12,197 bases of DNA from an uncultured Lachnospiraceae bacterium (GTDB lineage Bacteria; Bacillota; Clostridia; Lachnospirales; Lachnospiraceae): assembly GCA_902489645.1 (NCBI GenBank), contig CABUAW010000069.1:1-12197 (forward strand), read 5' to 3'. The notes below the pieces were generated by a model. That model made no database searches. It saw only the letters and a list, made by a program, of their open reading frames with translations, and was not told where the DNA came from. The position numbers and the translations under genes were made by a program. Position 1 is the stretch's first letter. Every line of letters starts with the position of its first letter. This document shows, piece after piece, positions 1 through 7,307 of this stretch.

Positions 1-1422
1 TATCTGGGGGTTGTCGGTCCGGTTCGTACCGGTAAATCAACCTTTATTAAGCGTTTTATGGATATGATGGTAATTCCCCGGATTTCGGACGTACATAGCC
101 GGGAACAGGCGAAAGATGAGCTGCCGCAGAGCAGCGGCGGAACAGTCATTATGACGTCGGAACCGAAGTTCATTCCGAAAACGGCCGTAGAAATTCCGGT
201 GGATGAGCAGGTTAAAGTGAAAATCCGCTGTATCGATTGCGTCGGGTTTATGGTGGAGGGCGCTTCCGGCCACGAGGAAAACGGAGCGGAACGGATGGTG
301 ATGACGCCCTGGTTCAACGAGCCCGTACCTTTTACGAGAGCTGCGGAAATCGGTACACAGAAGGTCATTCAGGAGCATGCAACCATTGGAATTGTGGTGA
401 CTACGGATGGAAGTTTTGGAGATATTCCGAGACAGCACTATGTCCCTGCCGAGGAAAAGGCTATTGAAGAGCTGAAGAAAATCGGCAAGCCATTTATAAT
501 TTTACTGAATACCGTCCGGCCTTATTCGGAGGAAGCCCAGGAACTGAGGGAATCTCTCGAAACTAAATATCAGGTTCAGTGTATGGCGTTAAACTGCGAC
601 CAGTTAAAAAAACAGGATGTGGACGGAATGATGCAGTCTCTTCTATATGAATTTCCGGTGTCGGATATGGAATTTTATCTGCCGGGGTGGCTGGATGTGC
701 TTCCGAAAACCCATGAGTTAAAGGGGCAGATGATTGCCATGCTCAAAGAACTTATCGGAAATACCCGTTCCATGAGGGATTTTCGCAAAAATGAAGAATT
801 ATTCAACCAGCCCTGGCTGAAAAAATATTATGTCGAACAGATGGATATGTCCAGCGGACGGATTAAAATTCATATGGAACTCGATATGAAATATTATTAT
901 GAAATGCTTTCCGAGCTTGTCGGCAGTGACATTCAGGGAGAATATGAATTCTATCAAATGATTAAAGAATTGGCGGATAAGCGGGATGAATTCGGCAAAG
1001 TGGCCCAGGCCGTCGCGGCGGTTAAGGGACAGGGATACGGCATGGTTACGCCAAAGGCGGAGGAGGTTATCTTTGAGGAGCCGGAGCTGATTCGTCATGG
1101 CAGTAAATATGGCGTCAACATTAAGGCCCATGCGCCATCGATTCATATGATTCAGGCGACCATTGAAACGGAGATTGCGCCGATAGTCGGCACGCAGGAG
1201 CAGGCGGAGGATTTGATTCGTTATATCCGGGCCAACAGCAGGGAAAGCCAGGGAGAAATGTGGAACACATTGATTTTCGGCAAATCCGTCGGCCAGTTGG
1301 TGGAAGAGGGAATTCAGACGAAGGTGGCGCGGATGACGGACACAAGTCAGACGAAATTGCAGGAAACTCTGCAGAAAATTATTAACGACAGTAATGGCGG
1401 CGTTGTGTTTGTTATTATATAA
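1..1422 (+). CDS. spoIVA: Stage IV sporulation protein A (SpoIVA), 5'-truncated by the window
   Basis: Mother-cell ATPase that polymerises on the forespore surface and forms the basement layer of the spore coat; in Bacillus it is anchored by SpoVM. The reading frame is open from base 1. The visible 473 residues begin with YLGVVG and a Walker A loop, GPVRTGKST (visible residues 6-14), which lies near residue 24 in the Bacillus protein, so only about 18 N-terminal residues are missing. Also visible are DELPQS followed by a TSEPKF segment, a Walker B-like CIDCVGF (Asp encoded at 235-237), the AAEIGTQKVIQEHATIG block, and a C-terminus ending GGVVFVII, close to the hydrophobic end of Bacillus SpoIVA that is needed for localisation. 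The length matches the family (about 492 aa) with no internal frameshift. A terminator follows directly, so it is probably transcribed alone. Sporulation sigma-E control is expected from the family, but its promoter lies outside the window. Identification is very secure. Confidence 0.98.
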   Translation, partial: YLGVVGPVRTGKSTFIKRFMDMMVIPRISDVHSREQAKDELPQSSGGTVIMTSEPKFIPKTAVEIPVDEQVKVKIRCIDCVGFMVEGASGHEENGAERMVMTPWFNEPVPFTRAAEIGTQKVIQEHATIGIVVTTDGSFGDIPRQHYVPAEEKAIEELKKIGKPFIILLNTVRPYSEEAQELRESLETKYQVQCMALNCDQLKKQDVDGMMQSLLYEFPVSDMEFYLPGWLDVLPKTHELKGQMIAMLKELIGNTRSMRDFRKNEELFNQPWLKKYYVEQMDMSSGRIKIHMELDMKYYYEMLSELVGSDIQGEYEFYQMIKELADKRDEFGKVAQAVAAVKGQGYGMVTPKAEEVIFEEPELIRHGSKYGVNIKAHAPSIHMIQATIETEIAPIVGTQEQAEDLIRYIRANSRESQGEMWNTLIFGKSVGQLVEEGIQTKVARMTDTSQTKLQETLQKIINDSNGGVVFVII

Positions 1423-1431
1423 AAATGACCG

Positions 1432-1465
1432 GGGATTATTTGCATGGTGCAGATAGTCCCTTTTT
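1432..1465 (+). terminator. Rho-independent terminator after spoIVA
   Basis: A 13-bp stem (1432-1444 with 1448-1460, two G-T wobbles, no mismatch) closes a 3-base TGG loop and is followed at once by TTTTT (1461-1465). It starts 10 bases after the spoIVA stop. This separates the sporulation gene from the housekeeping cluster downstream. Confidence 0.88.
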
Positions 1466-1467
1466 GG

Positions 1468-1496
1468 TTGCTATTCTGCCTTAATAATGTTAATAT
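1468..1496 (+). promoter_or_regulatory. Candidate vegetative promoter for the rnhA cluster
   Basis: TTGCTA (1468-1473) and TAATAT (1491-1496) are separated by 17 bases in an A/T-rich gap just after the spoIVA terminator and about 48 bases before the rnhA start. The match to TTGACA/TATAAT is only 4 of 6 in each box, so the exact boxes are tentative. A promoter somewhere in 1466-1530 is likely because the terminator isolates the cluster from upstream transcription. Confidence 0.35.
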
Positions 1497-1543
1497 TAAA
1501 ATATGTGTGCCCAAAAACATTTTTTTGAATGGGGTGAAAGACG

Positions 1544-2023
1544 ATGATGAAAGTAACAATGTATACGGATGGTTCAGCCCGGGGAAATCCGGACGGACCG
1601 GGCGGCTACGGAACAATTTTGGAATATATTGACACGAAAGGACAGCTTCATGTGAAGGAACTGTCCCAGGGATATGTAAAGACAACGAATAACCGGATGG
1701 AAATGATGGCGGCGATTGCCGGCTTCGAGGCCCTGAACCGGCCGTGTGCGGTCGATGTTTTTTCAGATTCCCAATACCTGATTCATGCGTTTAATAAACA
1801 TTGGATTGAGGGATGGATAAAAAAAGGATGGAAACGGGGAAAAAATGAACCGGTGAAAAATGTGGATTTGTGGAAACGGCTTTTGAAGGCCTCAGAAGCC
1901 CATCAGGTAACCTGGAATTGGGTAAAGGGCCATGACGGCCATCCACAGAATGAGCGCTGCGATACCCTGGCGACGACGGCGGCCGACAGCAGCAATCGGA
2001 TAGAAGACGAAATAACAGAGTAA
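1544..2023 (+). CDS. rnhA: Ribonuclease HI
   Basis: Cytoplasmic endonuclease that cuts the RNA strand of RNA-DNA hybrids (R-loops, primers). The 159-residue length matches the single-domain E. coli-type enzyme. All active-site residues are present: Asp9 in YTDGSARGNP, Glu53 in NNRMEMMAA, Asp75 in VFSDSQYL, and His130 and Asp140 in GHDGHPQNERCD, with the same 10-residue His-Asp spacing as E. coli. The basic, Trp-rich handle region (WIEGWIKKGWKRGK, residues 88-100) is also present. There are two adjacent ATG codons (1544 and 1547); GGGGTG at 1531-1536 lies 7 bases before the first, so I chose 1544, though 1547 is nearly as good. It is the first gene of a dense co-directional cluster; the next gene begins 16 bases after its stop. 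Confidence 0.97.
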   Translation: MMKVTMYTDGSARGNPDGPGGYGTILEYIDTKGQLHVKELSQGYVKTTNNRMEMMAAIAGFEALNRPCAVDVFSDSQYLIHAFNKHWIEGWIKKGWKRGKNEPVKNVDLWKRLLKASEAHQVTWNWVKGHDGHPQNERCDTLATTAADSSNRIEDEITE

Positions 2024-2039
2024 TGAGGAATAGGTGAGA

Positions 2040-3437
2040 ATGAAAAAATCTTTGAAGGAACAATTACCGGAAAAATTTACTTTGAGAATGGAAAAACTGC
2101 TCGGCAGTGAATACGGGGCATTTTTAAACAGCTATGACGAAAAAACTTATGCTGGATTGCGTATGAATACTCTGAAAATCACAGCGGAGGAATATTTAAG
2201 GCTGACAGGGCAGGAATTGGAGAATGTGACCTGGTGCCCGACGGGATTTTATTATAATGGCGGCCGGGAATACTCGAAAAATCCGCTTTATCATGCCGGG
2301 CTGTATTATATTCAGGAGCCGAGCGCCATGTTTCCGGCGCAGGCGCTTCCTGTGGAGCCGGGGGATTTTATTCTCGATATGTGTGCGGCACCCGGCGGAA
2401 AAAGTACGGCCCTGGCGGCAAAACTACGGGGAACCGGTTTACTTGTCTCCAATGATATCAGCGCTTCCAGAGCCAAAGCGCTGCTGAAAAATATTGAAGC
2501 CAGCGGCATACGCAACAGCATTGTTCTCACGGAGGACCCGAAACATCTTGCAGCGCCTTTTGAGGGGTATTTTGATAAAATACTTATTGACGCGCCCTGC
2601 TCTGGCGAAGGAATGTTTCGAAAAGAGCCATCCATGATGAAGGCCTGGGAGAAAAACGGCCCGGATTTCTTTTCAAAGCTTCAGCGTGAAATTGTCGACT
2701 GCGGGATTCGAATGTTAAGGGACGGCGGAATGATGGTCTACTCCACCTGTACATTTTCTGTGGAGGAAAATGAGGGGACTTTGAAATATATTTTGGAAAA
2801 TTATCCGGAAATGCATATGGTTCCCATTGAACAGACCGGTGAAGGACTTGCGGCGGCCCATCCGGAATGGGTGGATGGGCCGGAAGAAATACGTCATGCG
2901 AAACGCCTGTGGCCGCACTGTTTAAAGGGGGAGGGTCATTTTACCGCACTTCTTAAAAAAGATGAAAAAACGGGCTCGTCCGTCGGAATCCGTCCGGAGG
3001 AAACGGGCGGTATGAAGGAACGTCCGGAGGAATTTGTGAAATTTTTAAAAGAGAGCGGCGTGACGATTGATTTTGAACCGGGACGTCTGATTTTGCAGGG
3101 AGACCATTTGAGTTATATTCCGGAAAATATGCCGCCGCTTGGAAAATTGCGCCGGATGCGTACAGGCTGGTATCTGGGGGATATTAAGAAAAAACGGTTT
3201 GAACCTTCCGGATTTTTTGCGCGGGGACTTGAGCCTTCGGAATGTGGGCACTGGATTGACCTGGAATTATCCGATGCCCGTGTTATTAAATATTTAAAAT
3301 GTGAGACTCTGGAAGTGCCGTCAGAATTACCGGATGGCTGGTATATTGTCGGCGTTTGCGGTCATTCTCTTGGCTGGGGGAAGGTGTCCGGCGGCACATT
3401 AAAAAATAAATATCCGTCGGGATGGCGGTGGCAATAA
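2040..3437 (+). CDS. rsmF: RsmF-like rRNA (cytosine-5) methyltransferase (RsmB/NOP family)
   Basis: Probable SAM-dependent enzyme making 5-methylcytosine in 16S rRNA. Numbered from the ATG at 2040 (465 aa), it has the SAM-binding motif CAAPGGKST (from residue 115), the motif IV proline-cysteine PCSGEGMFRKE (Cys187) and the motif VI nucleophile STCTFSVEENE (Cys237). The two-cysteine arrangement is the RNA m5C methyltransferase signature. The roughly 170 residues after the catalytic domain, ending HSLGWGKVSGGTLKNKYP and a terminal tryptophan, resemble the PUA-like C-terminal region of RsmF/YebU and distinguish it from RsmB. The start is ambiguous: an in-frame GTG at 2034 adds two residues and is closer to GAGGA (2025-2029), while the ATG at 2040 is preceded by AGGTGA. 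The exact target (C1407 in E. coli RsmF) cannot be read from the sequence. The RsuA-like gene begins on the base after its stop. Confidence 0.92.
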   Translation: MKKSLKEQLPEKFTLRMEKLLGSEYGAFLNSYDEKTYAGLRMNTLKITAEEYLRLTGQELENVTWCPTGFYYNGGREYSKNPLYHAGLYYIQEPSAMFPAQALPVEPGDFILDMCAAPGGKSTALAAKLRGTGLLVSNDISASRAKALLKNIEASGIRNSIVLTEDPKHLAAPFEGYFDKILIDAPCSGEGMFRKEPSMMKAWEKNGPDFFSKLQREIVDCGIRMLRDGGMMVYSTCTFSVEENEGTLKYILENYPEMHMVPIEQTGEGLAAAHPEWVDGPEEIRHAKRLWPHCLKGEGHFTALLKKDEKTGSSVGIRPEETGGMKERPEEFVKFLKESGVTIDFEPGRLILQGDHLSYIPENMPPLGKLRRMRTGWYLGDIKKKRFEPSGFFARGLEPSECGHWIDLELSDARVIKYLKCETLEVPSELPDGWYIVGVCGHSLGWGKVSGGTLKNKYPSGWRWQ

Positions 3438-4196
3438 ATGCGATTAGATAAATATTTGACGGAAATGGGAATGGGCAGCCGGAGTGAAGTAAAACAGGGA
3501 ATACGCAAAGGCTTTGCCAAAGTGAACGATGCGGCGGTGACCCGGCCCGAATATAAGGTGACAGATAAAGATAAAGTTTTTTGGAAAGGCACGCCGGTAG
3601 ACTTTGTGGAATATGAATACATTATGCTCAATAAACCGGCCGGGGTCGTTTCAGCCACGGAGGATTCCAGAGAACGGACAGTGGTTGATTTGATAAAAAA
3701 CAGCCGCCGGAAGGACTTATTTCCGGTGGGACGTCTGGATAAAGATACGGAAGGGCTTTTGCTTCTGACCAATGACGGAAAACTGGCGCATAAGCTTTTA
3801 TCGCCGCGCCGCCATGTGGCAAAGGTCTATTATGCCAGAGTTAATGGTATAATGACAGCGGAGGATGTGAAGCGTTTTGCCGACGGCCTGTATGTGGACG
3901 AAGAGCTGACAGCGCTGCCATCCGAATTGGAGATTCTTGCCACCTATCCGGCCTGTGCCTCTTTGGCCTCCGAAAACAGCGCCGGTTCAGGGAAAATGGC
4001 AGGGACTTCGGAAATCCGTCTGAAAATTTTTGAAGGAAAATTTCATCAGGTGAAGCGGATGGTCCGGGCCGTAGGAAAGGAAGTTACTTATTTAAAACGC
4101 CTTTCCATGGGGAGCCTTGTGCTGGATGAGGGCTTGAAGCCGGGAGAGTATCGATTGCTGAAAACCAGTGAACTGGAGGAACTGTATGCTGAATAA
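3438..4196 (+). CDS. rsuA: RsuA-type pseudouridine synthase
   Basis: Converts uridine to pseudouridine in rRNA, probably small-subunit rRNA (E. coli RsuA acts at 16S U516). The 252 residues have an N-terminal S4 RNA-binding domain (MRLDKYLTEMGMGSRSE, about residues 1-50) and the catalytic domain with GRLDKDTEGLLLLTNDG, where Asp101 is the expected catalytic residue. KFHQVKRM (201-208) is the conserved C-terminal family motif. LLSPRRHVAKVYYARV after the active site resembles RsuA and Bacillus YtzG more than RluB. Residues about 171-191 form an Ala/Ser/Gly-rich insert that looks like a flexible loop. The ATG directly abuts the TAA of the methyltransferase (3435-3437). Only a weak GGCGGTGG (3425-3432) could act as ribosome binding site, so translation is probably coupled. 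The family assignment is firm; the exact target site is inferred. Confidence 0.9.
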   Translation: MRLDKYLTEMGMGSRSEVKQGIRKGFAKVNDAAVTRPEYKVTDKDKVFWKGTPVDFVEYEYIMLNKPAGVVSATEDSRERTVVDLIKNSRRKDLFPVGRLDKDTEGLLLLTNDGKLAHKLLSPRRHVAKVYYARVNGIMTAEDVKRFADGLYVDEELTALPSELEILATYPACASLASENSAGSGKMAGTSEIRLKIFEGKFHQVKRMVRAVGKEVTYLKRLSMGSLVLDEGLKPGEYRLLKTSELEELYAE

Positions 4197-4830
4197 TATG
4201 GAAGCGGTTCTGTTTGATTTGGACGGAACATTGGTGGAATCCATGTCCATGTGGGGCGACATTGATGTGGAGTATTTGAAAAAATTTCATTTGCCTGTGC
4301 CGGAGGGACTGCAGCGGGCCATCGAAGGCCTGAGTATGTATCAGACGGCGGTTTATTTTAAAGAAAATTTTGCCATTCAGGACAGCCTGGAGCAAATTAT
4401 GGACGACTGGAATCGGATGGCGTATGAAAAATATACAACCGACATCCCTTTGAAACCCGGTGTCCGGGCGTTTTTGGATAGGCTAAAGGCACGGAAGATT
4501 CCCTGTGGTATTGCCACGAGTAATTCTCGGGTGCTGACGGAAGCCATTTTAAAAAGTCATCGGGTCGAAAATTATTTTTCGGCGATGGTGACAGGCGACG
4601 AGATTACGAATGGGAAACCGGACCCGGAGGTCTATCTGGAAGCGGCAAAAAAACTTGGGGTGGCGCCAGAGCGATGTCTTGTTTTTGAAGATATACCCTT
4701 TGGAATTATCGCCGGGAAACGGGCCGGAATGACCGTTTGTGCCGTCGAGGATGCGTATTCTATAAAGGACAGGGAAGAAAAAATCCGGCTTGCGGATTTT
4801 TATATAAAAAGCTATGAGGAACTGTTATGA
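4186..4830 (+). CDS. HAD-superfamily phosphatase (beta-phosphoglucomutase-like)
   Basis: Predicted cytoplasmic Mg-dependent phosphatase or phosphomutase, 214 aa, substrate unknown. All four HAD motifs are present: DLDGTL (nucleophile Asp11, acid/base Asp13), ATSNS (110-114), Lys144 in NGKPDPEVY, and FEDIPFGIIAGKRAGM (acidic pair Glu168/Asp169). A helical cap domain lies between motifs I and II (about residues 18-85), as in the beta-phosphoglucomutase/YcsE-like subfamily. The start at 4186 was chosen because GGAGGA (4175-4180) sits 5 bases upstream; it overlaps the end of the pseudouridine synthase gene by 11 bases. The downstream ATG at 4198 is too far from that site. It overlaps the next gene by 4 bases (ATGA at 4827-4830), which implies translational coupling. 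A role in nucleotide or sugar-phosphate housekeeping is possible, but nothing in the sequence fixes the substrate. Confidence 0.9.
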   Translation: MLNNMEAVLFDLDGTLVESMSMWGDIDVEYLKKFHLPVPEGLQRAIEGLSMYQTAVYFKENFAIQDSLEQIMDDWNRMAYEKYTTDIPLKPGVRAFLDRLKARKIPCGIATSNSRVLTEAILKSHRVENYFSAMVTGDEITNGKPDPEVYLEAAKKLGVAPERCLVFEDIPFGIIAGKRAGMTVCAVEDAYSIKDREEKIRLADFYIKSYEELL

Positions 4831-6704
4831 TTAAAGATTTTTTACCGGTTTGTAAAGCGGATATGGAAGCCAGAGGGTGGGACGGCGTAGACTTCGCTTA
4901 TGTCATCGGCGACGCCTATGTGGACCATCCGTCCTTTGGCCATGCGATTATCAGCCGGATATTGGAAGCGAACAATTACCGGGTGGGAATGATTTCCCAG
5001 CCGGATTGGAAAGATAAAAAAAGTATTGATATCTATGGAAGGCCGAGACTTGGATTTATTATCAGCGCCGGAAATATGGATTCGATGGTTAATCATTATA
5101 CGGTATCAAAAAAACGGCGTCACAATGACGCCTTTACGCCGGGAGGCGTTTATGGGAAACGTCCCGATTACGCTACCGTGGTTTACGGGAATCTGATTCG
5201 GCAGACCTATAAAGATGTTCCGATTATCATTGGCGGCATTGAGGCGAGCCTGAGACGTCTGGCACATTATGATTATTGGAGTGATACGGTAAAACGTTCC
5301 GTTCTTTTGGATTCGGGGGCGGATTTACTGCTCTATGGCATGGGAGAACGTTCTGTTGTCGAAGTGGCCGATGCCCTGGACAGCGGATTGGATATCCGGG
5401 ATATTACATTTATTCCCGGCTCTGTTTATAAAACGAAGTCTCTGGATTCCGTATATGATGCAATTATATTACCGTCTTTTAGTGAAATTAAAGAAAGTAA
5501 ACGTAAATACGCGGAAAGCTTTTATACGCAATATATTAACACGGACCCTTTCAGCGGCCAGCGTATGGCAGAGAAATACGGAGAACATCTCTATGTCGTT
5601 CAGAATCCGGCGGCAAAACCATTGACGACGATGGAAATGGACCGGGTTTACGGGTTAAATTATATGCGGACCTATCATCCCTCCTACGAAGCGGCCGGAG
5701 GTGTTCCTGCCATTGAAGAGGTGAAGTTCAGTTTAGTGAGCAACCGGGGCTGTTTTGGCGGATGCAGTTTTTGTGCTCTGACTTTCCACCAGGGGCGGAT
5801 TATACAGACACGAAGTCATGAATCGATTATTAATGAGGCAAAAGCCTTTACCTGGGAGCCGGATTTTAAGGGCTATATCCATGATGTCGGCGGACCGACG
5901 GCAAATTTCCGTCATCCTTCCTGTGAAAAGCAGCTCACAAAAGGCGTTTGTAAAAACAAACAGTGCCTCTTTCCAAAGCCATGTAAAAATCTTCATGTGG
6001 ACCATCAGGATTATCTGGAATTGCTTCGCAAGCTCCGGGAACTCCCGGGAGTAAAGAAGGTTTTTATTCGTTCCGGCATCCGGTTTGATTATGTGAACGC
6101 AGACCCGGACCCGACATTTTTAAAGGAACTCTGCGAATATCATGTGAGCGGTCAGCTAAAGGTGGCGCCGGAGCATGTGGCAGACCCGGTGTTAAATCGG
6201 ATGGGAAAACCGGGGAATCGGGTATACCGGGAATTTGTCCGGGATTATCAGATGATGAATGAGAAGCTCGGCAAAAAGCAATATCTCGTCCCTTATCTGA
6301 TGTCCTCTCATCCGGGCTCCACAATGAAAGAAGCGATTGCCCTGGCCGAGTATTTGAGGGATTTGGGGTATATGCCGGAACAGGTTCAGGATTTTTATCC
6401 GACGCCGGCAACTCTGTCAACCTGTATGTATTACACCGGCCTGGACCCACGGACGATGGAGCCGGTCTATGTGCCTAAAAATCCCCATGAAAAAGCGATG
6501 CAGAGAGCGTTAATTCAATATCGGAATCCGAAGAATTATGAGCTGGTCCGGGAAGCCATGGAGACGGCCAATCGGACAGACCTGATTGGTTTTGATAAAA
6601 AATGTCTTATCCGGCCGCGCCGGGGCGAGACTGTAAAAAAGGAAGAACATAAACCAGTCAAAAAGAAAGCGATAAGGAATGTACATAAGAAGAAAAAGAA
6701 ATAA
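4827..6704 (+). CDS. YgiQ-family radical SAM protein (UPF0313)
   Basis: Member of the conserved YgiQ family, whose reaction is not established as far as I know. The 625 residues include an N-terminal domain with the family blocks VDFAYVIGDAYVDHPSFGHA (from residue 21), the KKRRHNDAFTPGG stretch (95-107) and IIIGGIEASLRRLAHYDYW (133-151). The radical SAM cluster motif CFGGCSFC follows, with Cys309, Cys313 and Cys316 in CxxxCxxC spacing to bind [4Fe-4S] and SAM. A second group of cysteines (366, 375, 380, 386) in a Lys-rich stretch could bind another metal or cluster. The last ~25 residues are very Lys-rich and end in KKKKK, which suggests contact with nucleic acid. It overlaps the HAD gene by ATGA. 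Family membership is clear; a role in RNA modification is only an inference from neighbours and the basic tail. Confidence 0.95.
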   Translation: MIKDFLPVCKADMEARGWDGVDFAYVIGDAYVDHPSFGHAIISRILEANNYRVGMISQPDWKDKKSIDIYGRPRLGFIISAGNMDSMVNHYTVSKKRRHNDAFTPGGVYGKRPDYATVVYGNLIRQTYKDVPIIIGGIEASLRRLAHYDYWSDTVKRSVLLDSGADLLLYGMGERSVVEVADALDSGLDIRDITFIPGSVYKTKSLDSVYDAIILPSFSEIKESKRKYAESFYTQYINTDPFSGQRMAEKYGEHLYVVQNPAAKPLTTMEMDRVYGLNYMRTYHPSYEAAGGVPAIEEVKFSLVSNRGCFGGCSFCALTFHQGRIIQTRSHESIINEAKAFTWEPDFKGYIHDVGGPTANFRHPSCEKQLTKGVCKNKQCLFPKPCKNLHVDHQDYLELLRKLRELPGVKKVFIRSGIRFDYVNADPDPTFLKELCEYHVSGQLKVAPEHVADPVLNRMGKPGNRVYREFVRDYQMMNEKLGKKQYLVPYLMSSHPGSTMKEAIALAEYLRDLGYMPEQVQDFYPTPATLSTCMYYTGLDPRTMEPVYVPKNPHEKAMQRALIQYRNPKNYELVREAMETANRTDLIGFDKKCLIRPRRGETVKKEEHKPVKKKAIRNVHKKKKK

Positions 6705-6713
6705 GGTGAAAAT

Positions 6714-7295
6714 ATGGGAGAAACCAGATTAGTAAAAGGAAGCTATGGCTATATCAATCAATGGAAAAAATCAAAGCTTCTGGTCCTTTGCCTGTGGATT
6801 ATCTTTATCGGAGCATTATTTTTGATACCGGCGGCCGTTTCAGGCACCCGCTACAACGCTTTTACGGTAGCCGCCATTGTCATGGTGCTTCCGGCGGCGA
6901 GACAGGCCGTTCAATATGCGGCAATGCTGGGATTTCACAGCGGCCGGGCGGATGAATATGAAAAAATTGCGGCCCTTACGGAAGGAAAACCATGGATGGT
7001 TTTGGCGGCGGATATGGTTTTGGCCAGTGAGAGCGGTCATATGGTATTGAATATGCTGGTTATCTGCAATGGCAATATTTATGGGTATGCACCAAAACAA
7101 AAGAAGAGCCGGGAGGCTATCGAAGCCTATCTGACCAACCTTTTGATGGAAGCGGATATAACCCATAAAAAGCCCGTTGTGCATGAAAGTTTTGAAGAGT
7201 TTGAAGAAATGGTCATGATGCTGGCGGCAAATGAACCTTCCGCACCCCTGGAGGCGGGCCCTGTTTTTGCCGGTCTGAAAGCCAATTGCATGTAA
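6714..7295 (+). CDS. Uncharacterised membrane protein with two N-terminal helices
   Basis: I do not recognise this 193-residue protein. It starts with a short polar segment (1-20), followed by two hydrophobic stretches at about residues 21-43 and 49-72, predicted to form a membrane hairpin with very little loop between them. The remaining ~120 residues look soluble and mixed alpha/beta: a hydrophobic strand-like block VLNMLVICNGNIYGYA (111-126), a charged helix KKSREAIEAYLTNLLMEA (130-147), and an acidic segment ESFEEFEEMVMM (158-169). No signal peptidase site, metal-binding motif or catalytic signature is evident. The start at 6714 has AAGGTG (6703-6708) 5 bases upstream, overlapping the stop of the YgiQ gene, and the stop lies 12 bases before the RluA-family gene, so it belongs to the same transcript. 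Base and codon use look like its neighbours, with no sign of recent transfer. It is a real gene by context, but its function is unknown. Confidence 0.85.
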   Translation: MGETRLVKGSYGYINQWKKSKLLVLCLWIIFIGALFLIPAAVSGTRYNAFTVAAIVMVLPAARQAVQYAAMLGFHSGRADEYEKIAALTEGKPWMVLAADMVLASESGHMVLNMLVICNGNIYGYAPKQKKSREAIEAYLTNLLMEADITHKKPVVHESFEEFEEMVMMLAANEPSAPLEAGPVFAGLKANCM

Positions 7296-7307
7296 GAAGA
7301 GGAAGTT

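Noticed and set aside
799..1146. Antisense open frames across spoIVA and other genes (for example this one, and 3362-3772, 6840-7313)
   Set aside because: They mirror strongly conserved + strand genes, have no ribosome binding sites or recognisable domains, and are explained as shadows.
1444..1632. Small + strand ORF spanning the rnhA start region
   Set aside because: It begins in the spoIVA terminator hairpin, has no ribosome binding site and overlaps rnhA in another frame.
3844..3853. TGGTATAAT extended -10-like sequence inside the RsuA-type gene
   Set aside because: There is no acceptable -35 box at 15-19 bases upstream and it lies mid-gene with no downstream unit needing a start; probably coding sequence.
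4168..4185. Earlier ATG start for the HAD phosphatase
   Set aside because: It would place the start before the GGAGGA site (4175-4180) and add six residues not typical of the family; 4186 has the correct spacing.
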